Translations under genes and position numbers: made by a program
Notes under the pieces: generated by a model
Database searches by the model: none
What the model saw: only the letters and a program-made list of their open reading frames with translations
Told to the model about the DNA's origin: nothing
Assembly (NCBI GenBank): GCA_036786445.1
Contig: DAIQRD010000069.1
Span: forward strand, 1-12,928
Source of the DNA: JAAZMF01 sp036786445
Lineage (GTDB): Bacteria > Bacillota > Limnochordia > DTU087
Length of the DNA stretch: 12,928 bases
Direction of reading: 5' to 3'
Part shown: positions 1-6,909 of the stretch, one piece after another
How the letters are laid out: every line of letters begins with the position of its first letter
How positions within the stretch are numbered: the first letter of the stretch is position 1

Positions 1-763
1 CAGTCCGAGCGCCCATAAGTTCGCCCCCAGTTCCCTCCAGGGCAGAGCTAGGGTGGCCTAAGGTCTCCTTTAATAGCATCTCAGTGATAAAGGGTGAGAC
101 ACCAAGCACAAACTGGACGGCCCGGAGATCGCGGGCAATAATCTCGGCACTGCGCAGCAACATAGGGAGTACATGCTTAAACTCCTGGGGCCGACTGCCG
201 GGAAATAGGGCAATAACAGGTCGATTCGCGTCTAGCCGCAATGTGTCATACAAATCCGCCTTTGCCCAATGCATCTCAATGGCATCTAACATCAAATCTC
301 CCACCACGTATAGCTTGTCCCCAGGGGCACCTGCTTTGAGTGCCTTCGTTCTAGCTTGATCATGGGGCAGCAAAAACCCAGAAAAATAATTCAACCATTG
401 AACTCTGCCCTCAGTGTAGGCGAAGGCGGGATATCCAAGGCGTCGGGCTAAGAGCGCAGCATAGACTAGGTCACCCCCCAAAAAGAGGACAACCCCACTT
501 GGCCCCGGTTCAAAATCAGGCAATCCCTTGCCTGTCAGGATAAAGGAGAGCAGTTGCCGACGGTTAAATGTTCGCTCTACGCCAGGCAAGGCTGCCACCA
601 CTGCTTCCTCTCGGCCACTGGCGAATGTACAGGGGGGTATGAAGACTGTGAATTCCGCGCTAGACAGCCGCTCCCTGAGAGCCTTGATAGCCGGTGTGAG
701 CCAGGTAGCAACCTCGCCTGGGCTGTTGGCTGTAATGATAATGTCAAGCTTTTTGTCGGTCAA
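1..763 (-). CDS. LpxB-like glycosyltransferase (divergent paralogue), 3' end outside window
   Basis: Open frame of 254 codons running off the window edge, so the C-terminal part is missing. It looks like a diverged relative of lipid-A-disaccharide synthase. Visible landmarks are an N-terminal nucleotide-sugar-fold segment DIIITANSPGEVATWLTP (residues 7-24), LFLGGDLVYAALLARRLGYP (93-112), YVVGDLMLDAI (152-162, aligning with the YVGHPLLDI of LpxB) and ALFPGSRPQEF (185-195, aligning with LLPGSRRQE). The LpxB signature VAGEASGD is replaced by TANSPGEV, so it is not a second canonical LpxB. A family of LpxB-related proteins with an NGPGE-type N-terminus is known from cyanobacteria; acceptor and product are unknown. 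The start is a TTG, the only usable codon after the in-frame lpxB stop, with AAGGGG 12 bases upstream (776-781). It lies 30 bases after lpxB and is probably cotranscribed. Fold family is fairly sure; function is not. Confidence 0.85.
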   Translation of the reverse strand, partial: MTDKKLDIIITANSPGEVATWLTPAIKALRERLSSAEFTVFIPPCTFASGREEAVVAALPGVERTFNRRQLLSFILTGKGLPDFEPGPSGVVLFLGGDLVYAALLARRLGYPAFAYTEGRVQWLNYFSGFLLPHDQARTKALKAGAPGDKLYVVGDLMLDAIEMHWAKADLYDTLRLDANRPVIALFPGSRPQEFKHVLPMLLRSAEIIARDLRAVQFVLGVSPFITEMLLKETLGHPSSALEGTGGELMGART

Positions 764-793
764 TTTGTAGTTAAGCCCCTTCTGTTTTTGACC

Positions 794-1951
794 CTATTCC
801 ACTCGCTCTCTTGTCTCTTCGTCTGCCACCCCCAACACCATCTGAGCTGCCCGAGATATTGCACCGGCCTCCCCCAATCGCTGTCTCATCTCTTGGTAAT
901 CAGCTCGGATACGGGCCCTCTCTTCAGGCTGCCAGATCTTGATTAGTTGGGCCCCGATTTTATCTGGGATTGCATCATTTTGCAGTAACTCAGGGATGAT
1001 TTCCCGCTGGCAAACGATATTGGGCAATGCCACATGGGGTATCTTGAGTAGCATCTTGGCAACATAGTATGTGGAGGATGAAGTCCGATAAATGACTACC
1101 TGGGGTATACCCAAAAGCGCTGCCTCCAGCGTAGCCGTACCACTGGCCACAAGGGCTAGATCGCTGGCATTGAGGACATCGTACGTCTGCCCCAGCATAG
1201 TGCTGGCTTCTGCATCGAAGTTGCGTAGTATGTGCTGAATCTCTTCGAGGGCAGAGTCGTGAGCAGCTGCTATGACAATCTCTAGATCAGGGATCTCCCT
1301 CCGCAAGATCTGCATGGACTTGAGCATGATGGGGAGTAGGCCCTTGATCTCCTGGCGGCGACTGCCCGGCAGTAAGGCGATGAGGGGGCGCTCCTTAGGT
1401 AATCCCAACTTGTCCCGGACGAAAGCCTTTGGTGCTGCTGGTGGTACTATATCCAAAAGGGGGTGACCCACATACTCCACGTCTGCCCCCGCTTCCTTGT
1501 ACACCTCGTATTCAAAGGGAAAGATGGAGATAACCTTAGTGGCGGTTTCTGCCACTTTCTCCGCTCTATTTCTCCCCCAAGCCCAGGCCGAGGGACTGAA
1601 ATAGTATACGCAGGGGATGCCTTTCCGCTTAAGAATCTCTGCGAAACGCATATTGAACCCCGGAAAGTCGATGAGCACGACAACATGAGGCTGATGTCTT
1701 TCTACTATCTCCCCGAACCGAAGCAACACCCGGCGCAAAACTTGAGCACTCTTGAGGGCCTCCAAGAACCCCAAAGTACTAATGGAGGTGGGGTTGAAAA
1801 GTAGGCGAACTCCTGCTTCTTTCATAAGGGCCCCGCCCATCCCAAACAAGCGGGTAGTAGGCCGTTGCTCTAAAAGCTCTCTGGCTAGGTACGAGCCATG
1901 GAGATCACCGGAGGCCTCCCCGGCCACCAACATTACCTTGAGAGTACGCAC
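794..1951 (-). CDS. lpxB: lipid-A-disaccharide synthase LpxB
   Basis: GT19 glycosyltransferase that condenses UDP-2,3-diacylglucosamine with lipid X (2,3-diacylglucosamine-1-phosphate) to give the beta-1,6 lipid A disaccharide phosphate and UDP, at the cytoplasmic face of the inner membrane. 385 residues, the usual family length (382 in E. coli). Canonical motifs are all present: VAGEASGDLHG (residues 9-19), IDFPGFN (94-100, with the Asp matching catalytic D98 of E. coli), YYFSPSAWAWG (116-126), VGHPLLD (161-167), LLPGSRRQE (193-201) and the UDP-binding region VASGTATLEAALLGIPQV (268-285). The start is GTG, with GGAGGGAG roughly 11 bases upstream; the N-terminus fits other LpxBs. It follows lpxI by 19 bases and precedes a divergent LpxB-like gene by 30 bases, so the three probably share one transcript. 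Confidence 0.97.
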   Translation of the reverse strand: MRTLKVMLVAGEASGDLHGSYLARELLEQRPTTRLFGMGGALMKEAGVRLLFNPTSISTLGFLEALKSAQVLRRVLLRFGEIVERHQPHVVVLIDFPGFNMRFAEILKRKGIPCVYYFSPSAWAWGRNRAEKVAETATKVISIFPFEYEVYKEAGADVEYVGHPLLDIVPPAAPKAFVRDKLGLPKERPLIALLPGSRRQEIKGLLPIMLKSMQILRREIPDLEIVIAAAHDSALEEIQHILRNFDAEASTMLGQTYDVLNASDLALVASGTATLEAALLGIPQVVIYRTSSSTYYVAKMLLKIPHVALPNIVCQREIIPELLQNDAIPDKIGAQLIKIWQPEERARIRADYQEMRQRLGEAGAISRAAQMVLGVADEETRERVE

Positions 1952-1970
1952 CTTCTACCACTCCCTCCGG

Positions 1971-2807
1971 CTAGGATCTAAGCACCCCGGTATCCTCCGC
2001 CTCCACCAAAACGATGCTAATCCCTGCATCATTAGCTCTTGTGATCACGCTCTCGGCATCGACAATTATGGTCTTGCCAGCTTCTAGGGCCACTACTTGC
2101 AGGCCACCGGCAACAGCTGTTTCTATGGTATCTAGCCCTATGGTGGGCACATCAAATCGCATATCTTGAGCTGGCTTGGCAACTTTCACAGCCACCCCAC
2201 CCCCCCGAGCAAGACCTCCTCCACGGGAAATCGTAGCATCGGTACCATCAATGGCTTCCACTGCCAATACCGCGCCATCTTTCACAACCACTGTTTGGCC
2301 GATATCCAGGCCAGCTAGGGCTTTCGCTATCCGCAATCCATAGCCAATATCTGCCCAAGCGTGTTCATCGGGGGCCATGGTGGTCAATACTCCAGGCCCC
2401 AATAACGCATCATCCATGAGATCTGTCTGGGGCTGAACCACTATCCCCTCTCCAGCTAGATCCTGAACAAATGCTCTGATGATAGCATTGTCATTTTTCT
2501 CAGTAAGGCCGGCTATTAGCCGAAGAATCCTATCATCAAGCTTCAGGTTGCTAAAGAGAAGACCTTTGGAGACTCCTCCTAATAAATATACATCCCTGAT
2601 ATCCTCTTTTTTCAAGGTATCGATAACCATCTGCCACTGACCGAGAGGCACAGAGTAGCTAACATTAGCCACTTGGGCCAGTTCTGGATCAATTTCACCC
2701 AGTAAATCTATAGCCACTACACCATAGCCTTGAGCCATAGCTCGTTGAGCAAAACAACGTGGTAAATGGCCTTTGCCAGCCAAAATGGCTACCTTGGTCA
2801 TAGCCAT
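1971..2807 (-). CDS. lpxI: UDP-2,3-diacylglucosamine pyrophosphatase LpxI
   Basis: Hydrolyses UDP-2,3-diacylglucosamine to lipid X and UMP, filling the LpxH step in lineages that lack LpxH. 278 residues, close to the 280-residue family norm (formerly DUF1009). N-terminal landmark AGKGHLPRCFA (10-20), then ISRGGGLARGGGVAVKVAKP (193-212) followed by DMRFDVPTIG (215-224), whose second Asp probably corresponds to the catalytic Asp of Caulobacter LpxI (inferred by position, not aligned). Two starts are possible: ATG at 2807, only 4-5 bases from the purine run, or ATG at 2801, two codons later and better spaced from GAGGGGG (about 10 bases). It directly precedes lpxB, the next enzyme in the pathway. 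A hairpin with a U tract lies just upstream (2839-2877), so lpxI-lpxB may depend on read-through or on a promoter not obvious here. Confidence 0.96.
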   Translation of the reverse strand: MAMTKVAILAGKGHLPRCFAQRAMAQGYGVVAIDLLGEIDPELAQVANVSYSVPLGQWQMVIDTLKKEDIRDVYLLGGVSKGLLFSNLKLDDRILRLIAGLTEKNDNAIIRAFVQDLAGEGIVVQPQTDLMDDALLGPGVLTTMAPDEHAWADIGYGLRIAKALAGLDIGQTVVVKDGAVLAVEAIDGTDATISRGGGLARGGGVAVKVAKPAQDMRFDVPTIGLDTIETAVAGGLQVVALEAGKTIIVDAESVITRANDAGISIVLVEAEDTGVLRS

Positions 2808-2838
2808 TCGCCCCCTCTATTGGAACATCGCCAAAGTC

Positions 2839-2877
2839 AAAAGAAAAATCCCGCTTACCTCCATTCAGGCCAGCGGG
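2839..2877 (-). terminator. probable intrinsic terminator after the methyltransferase gene
   Basis: Read on the minus strand, CCCGCT (2877-2872) pairs with AGCGGG (2855-2850). An inner CCT/AGG pair closes a six-base loop across a two-base internal bulge on each side. The stem is followed by ATTTTTCTTTT. It begins 10 bases after the methyltransferase stop and ends about 30 bases before lpxI. The U tract is interrupted by one C and separated from the stem by one A, so termination may be partial. Confidence 0.6.
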
Positions 2878-2886
2878 CTGGACTAA

Positions 2887-3522
2887 CTAAAACAACCACC
2901 GGACAACCATGGCCAATGTGATCCCTGTTAGGAACATAATCATGTAACGCTCTGCTAGCCACGCATCTCGGCTCCGAAATTGCTGATCGGGCTCAGCCCC
3001 TTGTCGCCGGGCCTTAAGCCACTGGCGAAAATGTCTCCATCCGGGGAGATATCTAGGCACCGACTGGTAGTAGGCCTCATATGCCAAGCCAAACTGCTCC
3101 CCTAAGAAAATCTCCTCGGCGGGAATCATCTTACGAGTGCCCAGCAAGGTAAAGCCTGCCCATACAATGTACGCCACCCACCGACCAGACATTACGGCAA
3201 GACCTAGGCCCGCTAGAAAGCTCCCCCAATAACAGGGGTTACGCATCAGCGCATAAGGACCCCAAGTCACGAGCCGATCTTCCTTCAATGAGGTTTGGAA
3301 TCCACCGATATACCCGGCACTCCACCAACGGAGCAACTCTCCCCAAAAAAGGCATATCCCGCCTCGCCAAAGAGATGTAGCTGTTGGCTTGGACCAGAGG
3401 GTTACTAGCAAGATCAGTGGTATGGGTAAAATGGAACCTAAGCGATAACGAGAACCCCTTCCCTCTCCTGTACGGGGGTCCGCAAAGCCCCGGGATCTCA
3501 GCGCTATACTTTTTTTCGACAT
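2887..3522 (-). CDS. PEMT/ICMT-type membrane methyltransferase
   Basis: Small integral-membrane protein of 211 residues resembling the phospholipid methyltransferase / isoprenylcysteine carboxyl methyltransferase superfamily, which uses S-adenosylmethionine on lipid-linked substrates. The family core is visible: GPYALMRNPCYWG (88-100, matching the usual GPY..xRHPxYxG), then hydrophobic segments at about 101-127, a double Glu in PAEEIFLGEQFG (134-145) and YYQSVPRYLPGW (151-162, the usual YxxxVPRxxP end). Further hydrophobic stretches lie at about 31-43, 52-64 and 193-210. An upstream GTG at 3555 lies inside lpxA. I prefer ATG at 3522 because it sits 7 bases after the lpxA stop, with AGGG just upstream. 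The substrate is unknown; placement between lpxA and lpxI suggests a lipid-envelope role, which is inference only. Confidence 0.82.
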   Translation of the reverse strand: MSKKSIALRSRGFADPRTGEGRGSRYRLGSILPIPLILLVTLWSKPTATSLWRGGICLFWGELLRWWSAGYIGGFQTSLKEDRLVTWGPYALMRNPCYWGSFLAGLGLAVMSGRWVAYIVWAGFTLLGTRKMIPAEEIFLGEQFGLAYEAYYQSVPRYLPGWRHFRQWLKARRQGAEPDQQFRSRDAWLAERYMIMFLTGITLAMVVRWLF

Positions 3523-3529
3523 GATATCC

Positions 3530-4351
3530 CTACCTACAGATTCCCCTATCGGCACTGCGTAGAAATCTCAAAAGGTGATCAATCTCTGCATTTCCTGGCA
3601 GCTCCTGCTCCATTTGCTCTATGGCCTGGGCAACACTTAGGCTTGAGCGATATAAAATCTTGTAAGCCCGCTTGATCTCCATGCGAAATTCGGGGCTAAG
3701 CCCGTTGCGCCGTAGGCCCACTATGTTAATACCATAGGGCTTGGCAGGATTTCCGTCTACTATAATATACGGGGGAACATCTTTTGTTACCATAGTGTGG
3801 GCACCGATCATGGACATGCGACCGATCTTCGTGAACTGATGAACGCCAGCCAATCCGCCTATGATCACCCGATCTTCGATGATTACGTGGCCGGCAATGC
3901 CACTGGCATGGGCCACCACAACGTGATTACCCACTTGGCAATCATGGGCCACGTGCACGTAAGACATGATTAGGTTGTTATTGCCGATGCGGGTTTCACC
4001 CCCGCCACCATCTGTGCCCCGGCTAATGGTGGCGTATTCCCGGATAATATTGTTGTCACCGATAAAAAGATAACTCTTTTCTCCTCGAAATTTGAGATCC
4101 TGGGGCTCATTGCCAATTACTGCACCAGCGTATATCTTATTGTTACTGCCTATAACAGTCCATCCCTCTATAATAGCCCTGGGACCAACCTGGGTACCAG
4201 CACCTATTTCCACATTGGGGCCAATAATGGCAAAGGGCCCTATTTCAACATCTGGGCCGATCACCGCATTGGGATCTACAATAGCTGTCGGATGCACCTT
4301 GCTTCTAATAGGGATTACCTTATTGTCTCTTGACGATTCTGTCGGATTCAC
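3530..4351 (-). CDS. lpxA: UDP-N-acetylglucosamine acyltransferase LpxA
   Basis: First lipid A enzyme: transfers a 3-hydroxyacyl chain from ACP to the 3-OH of UDP-GlcNAc in the cytoplasm, as a left-handed beta-helix trimer. 273 residues with the start chosen here (262 in E. coli). Hexapeptide repeats run from about residue 20 to 190. Signatures include IGNEPQDLKFRGE (79-91), IREYATISRGT (103-113) and SYVHVAHDCQVGN (130-142), where His133 and His136 match E. coli His122 and catalytic His125. His171 in HQF matches His160. The E. coli acyl-ruler Gly173 aligns with Ala184 (MIGAH versus MVGGC), hinting at a shorter chain; this is inference. The start is GTG at 4351, seven bases after GAGGGGG; the first GTG/ATG options further upstream fall inside a hairpin. 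The C-terminal alpha-helical domain is present. Confidence 0.97.
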   Translation of the reverse strand: MNPTESSRDNKVIPIRSKVHPTAIVDPNAVIGPDVEIGPFAIIGPNVEIGAGTQVGPRAIIEGWTVIGSNNKIYAGAVIGNEPQDLKFRGEKSYLFIGDNNIIREYATISRGTDGGGGETRIGNNNLIMSYVHVAHDCQVGNHVVVAHASGIAGHVIIEDRVIIGGLAGVHQFTKIGRMSMIGAHTMVTKDVPPYIIVDGNPAKPYGINIVGLRRNGLSPEFRMEIKRAYKILYRSSLSVAQAIEQMEQELPGNAEIDHLLRFLRSADRGICR

Positions 4352-4364
4352 AACACTTCCCCCT

Positions 4365-4401
4365 CTAGGGTAACCCCGCCACTGGCCCCCCAATACCCTA
4401 G
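4365..4401 (-). promoter_or_regulatory. 8-bp inverted repeat abutting the lpxA ribosome site
   Basis: CTAGGGTA (4394-4401 read on the minus strand) and TACCCTAG (4365-4372) are perfect reverse complements separated by 21 bases. The G-rich loop contains a nested GCC-AGT-GGC. In the transcript the 3' arm touches the purine-rich lpxA Shine-Dalgarno (GAGGGGG). There is no U tract, so it is not an intrinsic terminator. It could modulate lpxA translation or be an RNA processing or protein site; no role is shown. Confidence 0.45.
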
Positions 4402-4432
4402 AATTCCCATCACAAACTGCAGCGGTCTGGGA

Positions 4433-4876
4433 TCATTTCTCTGTAGATGTAATAACAAACATTAGTTCCGCCTCTGCTACTATGTCGTCACCGACAAAAG
4501 CTACGCCCCTACACCTGCCTATTGTTCGGCGTAGCTGCAAAATGTCCACTTCCAGACGGAGCTGATCACCGGGGACAACGGGTCTACGAAAGCGAGCCTT
4601 GTCCACCCCAGTGAGCAGGGGTATCACACCCCCGGACTCATCCGCTGTTTCAGAAGTCAGCACCGCCAGTCCCCCAACCTGAGCTAAAGCTTCAATGATT
4701 AAAACACCGGGCATGATTGGTCTACCCGGATAATGGCCAGTAAAATGTGGTTCATTGACAGTAACATTTTTGAGGGCTACTGCCCTTTTGCCTGGCTCCA
4801 ATTCTAGGACCCGATCCACCATCAGAAAAGGGTATCTGTGGGGCAAACGGTCTTGTACAGCCATAGTGTCCAACAT
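4433..4876 (-). CDS. fabZ: 3-hydroxyacyl-ACP dehydratase FabZ
   Basis: Dehydrates beta-hydroxyacyl-ACP to trans-2-enoyl-ACP in fatty acid elongation, competing with LpxA for 3-hydroxyacyl-ACP, which is why fabZ and lpxA often sit together. 147 residues, the usual length. Motifs: LPHRYPFLMVDRV (11-23) and the active-site region VNEPHFTGHYPGRPIMPG (40-57) with catalytic His48. Catalytic Glu62 lies in IEALAQVGG, exactly 14 residues later, as in E. coli (His54/Glu68). The start is ATG at 4876: it gives the typical N-terminus MLD..., has AAGGGG eight to nine bases upstream, and follows a strong promoter. A longer in-frame start at 4939 would lie upstream of that promoter and encode a low-complexity Gly/Thr leader, so I rejected it. 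Confidence 0.97.
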   Translation of the reverse strand: MLDTMAVQDRLPHRYPFLMVDRVLELEPGKRAVALKNVTVNEPHFTGHYPGRPIMPGVLIIEALAQVGGLAVLTSETADESGGVIPLLTGVDKARFRRPVVPGDQLRLEVDILQLRRTIGRCRGVAFVGDDIVAEAELMFVITSTEK

Positions 4877-4901
4877 CGAATCTTCCCCTTTCATGGTTCC
4901 C

Positions 4902-4930
4902 ATTGTATCGCCAGTGCCAGTGCCTGTCAA
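4902..4930 (-). promoter_or_regulatory. near-consensus sigma-A-type promoter for fabZ-lpxA
   Basis: On the minus strand: TTGACA (4930-4925, perfect -35), a 17-base spacer, and TACAAT (4907-4902, five of six matches to the -10). The predicted start of transcription is near 4895, leaving a leader of about 18 bases before the fabZ ATG that contains only the AAGGGG ribosome site. It lies in the 87-base gap after the nucleotidyltransferase gene and would uncouple fabZ-lpxA-methyltransferase from the lpxC transcript. Confidence 0.8.
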
Positions 4931-4963
4931 GAAACCCATTACCTGCCATTAAGGGCTGCCATT

Positions 4964-5956
4964 CTACAGTTCTGCTGTGGTAATCTCCGATGAATCGCCG
5001 ATATTGAGTCGACTAAACCTACCCTGTACAACGGCCCGATGGCCTACCAGGGATTTCTCCAGCAATAGGTCAGAAACGTAAGCACCTTCATTGATAATGC
5101 TATCTCTGATCAACGCATTGGAGATCTGAGCCCCGTTGGCAATGGAGACATAGGGCCCCACTATGCAGTTTTCTAAATCAGCACCTGAATCGATATAAAC
5201 AGGAGGAATTACGATGACATCTGAGCGTCGCTGGAAAGGGGTATACCCGTTAGCTGCCAATAGATAACGGTTGGTGGCAAGTAAAGTCTCGGGGTTTCCA
5301 CAGTCTAACCAATCATCCACATTGAAAACTTCCATGGGCTCACCGGCATCGATCATTTTCTGCAATCCGTCGGTCAGCTGAAGCTCGCCCCCCGTCCGGA
5401 TATCTTGGGCAATGATCTCTTCCAGGCTGTGGAAAAGCAAGCTACTGTTCTGTATGTAATACACTCCTACCACAGCCAAATTGGTGGGCGGTTCCTGGGG
5501 TTTCTCCATGAGCTTCTGGATGCGGCCACCCTCCAACTGCACGACTCCGAAATTACTGGGGTTGTCCACTTCCCTTACACCAATGGCGGTAACCCCTCGC
5601 TGCAACACAGATGCCAAATCGGCTTGAACAATAGTATCTCCTAGGACGATGAGCACTGGCTCACCTTCCTGCACGCATTCTCGGGTCAAGAAGATGGCAT
5701 GTCCCAAGCCCAAGCGCTCTTCCTGCTCTACTACCTGAACCCTTAGGTCATATGTGTTTTTCACATAATCCACGACCTGCTCACCTAAATAGCCAACTAC
5801 CAACACTACTTCATCGATGCCGGCTGGTTGTAAGCTATCTAAGATATGGCCCAGAATAGGCTTGCCTGCCACATGCACTAGGGCCTTGGGTACAGTATGG
5901 GTATGGGGCCGCAACCTGCTACCTACCCCTGCCACCGGCAAAATTGCTTTCACCAA
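4964..5956 (-). CDS. sugar-phosphate nucleotidyltransferase with beta-helix tail (RmlA-long/GlmU-like)
   Basis: 330-residue enzyme expected to make an NDP-sugar from a sugar-1-phosphate and NTP. The N-terminal Rossmann-type domain (about 1-238) shows GVGSRLRPHTHTVPKAL (10-26, the nucleotide-binding GxGxR...PK), VLGDT (104-108, metal-binding Asp), FGVV (136-139), MEKP (150-153), GGELQLTD (189-196) and WLDCGNPE (216-223). Residues about 245-325 form hexapeptide-like repeats typical of a left-handed beta-helix. This is the long RmlA-like layout also seen in archaeal sugar-1-phosphate nucleotidylyltransferases. The base and sugar cannot be told from sequence. It starts inside the lpxC stop: TTG at 5956 is 7 bases after GGGAG; GTG at 5953 would give a GTGA overlap and the familiar MKA start. 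It sits directly upstream of fabZ-lpxA, where many genomes carry lpxD, but shows no LpxD acyltransferase signature. Confidence 0.9.
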   Translation of the reverse strand: MVKAILPVAGVGSRLRPHTHTVPKALVHVAGKPILGHILDSLQPAGIDEVVLVVGYLGEQVVDYVKNTYDLRVQVVEQEERLGLGHAIFLTRECVQEGEPVLIVLGDTIVQADLASVLQRGVTAIGVREVDNPSNFGVVQLEGGRIQKLMEKPQEPPTNLAVVGVYYIQNSSLLFHSLEEIIAQDIRTGGELQLTDGLQKMIDAGEPMEVFNVDDWLDCGNPETLLATNRYLLAANGYTPFQRRSDVIVIPPVYIDSGADLENCIVGPYVSIANGAQISNALIRDSIINEGAYVSDLLLEKSLVGHRAVVQGRFSRLNIGDSSEITTAEL

Positions 5957-6798
5957 TTACCAACTCCCATCATCAGGTGGGCCTGTTCTTGCATTTCCTG
6001 CATCAACAATCTGTTTAGGCCATGTCCCGAACGGACAGCAAAAATATGGGCCTGCAAAAAGCCCAGCAATCCCATATCCCCCACTACATCTAGAATTTTG
6101 TGTCTTACAATCTCATCCTGGTACCTGAGCGAATTGCGATAGCCGTCATTATCCACAATCACGACACAGTCTAAATCCCCGCCTAGACCCAATCCCTGTC
6201 GCTGCAAGGCCTCGATATCTTGCTGGAAAACAAGGGTCCGAGCCCGGGCCAGCTCTCGCTCAAACACGCCCTCGGTCATAACATACTCGCCAAACTGGGT
6301 ACCTACCACCGGATGGTCACTGACAAAGGTGTAGGTGATCCTTAGCGCATCAGCCGGCAATGCCACCATATGGCTGCTGCCCTTGGATACCCAAACGGGT
6401 TCTGTCAATCTGAAATAGCGCCGGGGCACCCCTTGCCCGCACAAACCTGCCTGATTAATCATGTTCACAAACACTTGAGCACTGCCGTCTCCTAGCGGAG
6501 TCTCCCCCGCATCGAGCTCTACGATGACATTGTCCACACCTGTCCCCCGCAAGGCTGCCACTAGGTGCTCCACTGTCATAATCTGGGCAGCACCGTGACC
6601 AAGGGTGGTATTGCGGTTAGTTGACCCGATATTCCTTGCTGTGGCCGGTATCTCCGGCTGACCCGGCAAGTCTAGGCGCCTAAAGACAATACCTGTGTTG
6701 GCAGGAGCCGGCAACAACCGCATATGAACCAGGGTACCCGAATGCAGCGCCACCCCCGTAAGGGCCACGGGTATCCGCAGCGTTTGCTGCTCTGACAA
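5950..6798 (-). CDS. lpxC: UDP-3-O-acyl-N-acetylglucosamine deacetylase LpxC
   Basis: Zinc amidase catalysing the committed step of lipid A synthesis, removing the N-acetyl group from the LpxA product. 282 residues with the start used here. Zinc ligands and catalytic residues are all visible: TVEHL (75-79; Glu77 base and His78 ligand), VRHKILDVVGD (231-241; His233 and Asp237 ligands) and SGHGLN (257-262; catalytic His259), equivalent to E. coli E78, H79, H238, D242 and H265. LDAGETPLGDGSA (95-107) is also typical. The start is TTG at 6798: it places the first 21 residues in gapless register with the E. coli N-terminus (TL...TGVALHSG), and a purine-rich GGAGGAAGAAGGTGGG sits upstream. A GTG at 6819 is an alternative that overlaps that purine run. 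It follows the ABC ATPase gene and overlaps the nucleotidyltransferase start by 7 bases. Confidence 0.97.
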   Translation of the reverse strand: MSEQQTLRIPVALTGVALHSGTLVHMRLLPAPANTGIVFRRLDLPGQPEIPATARNIGSTNRNTTLGHGAAQIMTVEHLVAALRGTGVDNVIVELDAGETPLGDGSAQVFVNMINQAGLCGQGVPRRYFRLTEPVWVSKGSSHMVALPADALRITYTFVSDHPVVGTQFGEYVMTEGVFERELARARTLVFQQDIEALQRQGLGLGGDLDCVVIVDNDGYRNSLRYQDEIVRHKILDVVGDMGLLGFLQAHIFAVRSGHGLNRLLMQEMQEQAHLMMGVGNW

Positions 6799-6909
6799 TA
6801 GCCCACCTTCTTCCTCCACCTTAAATAAATCCCTCAGTTCTCTTTCGTTCTAGGCCAAGGTGCTGGTTTCCTTCTTATCATCTACCAAAACGGAGGACTT
6901 AATTATCTC

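Noticed and set aside
742..747. TTGACA on the minus strand at the start of the LpxB-like gene
   Set aside because: No -10-like hexamer occurs 16-18 bases downstream, and it lies inside the coding region.
84..946. Three overlapping plus-strand open frames near the left edge
   Set aside because: The minus strand here carries a continuous LpxB-like coding frame with family motifs, so these are antisense shadows.
3523..3555. Longer methyltransferase start (GTG) overlapping the lpxA 3' end
   Set aside because: The ATG at 3522 has AGGG just upstream and follows the lpxA stop by 7 bases; the extra residues show no family similarity.
4877..4939. N-terminal extension of FabZ from an upstream ATG
   Set aside because: The extension is a Gly/Thr-rich leader overlapping a near-consensus promoter, while the start at 4876 gives the standard FabZ length and N-terminus with a good ribosome site.
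6820..6909. Possible promoter (TTAAGT-17-GATAAG) in the gap between the ATPase gene and lpxC
   Set aside because: Only three of six and four of six matches to consensus; too weak to claim in a 90-base gap.
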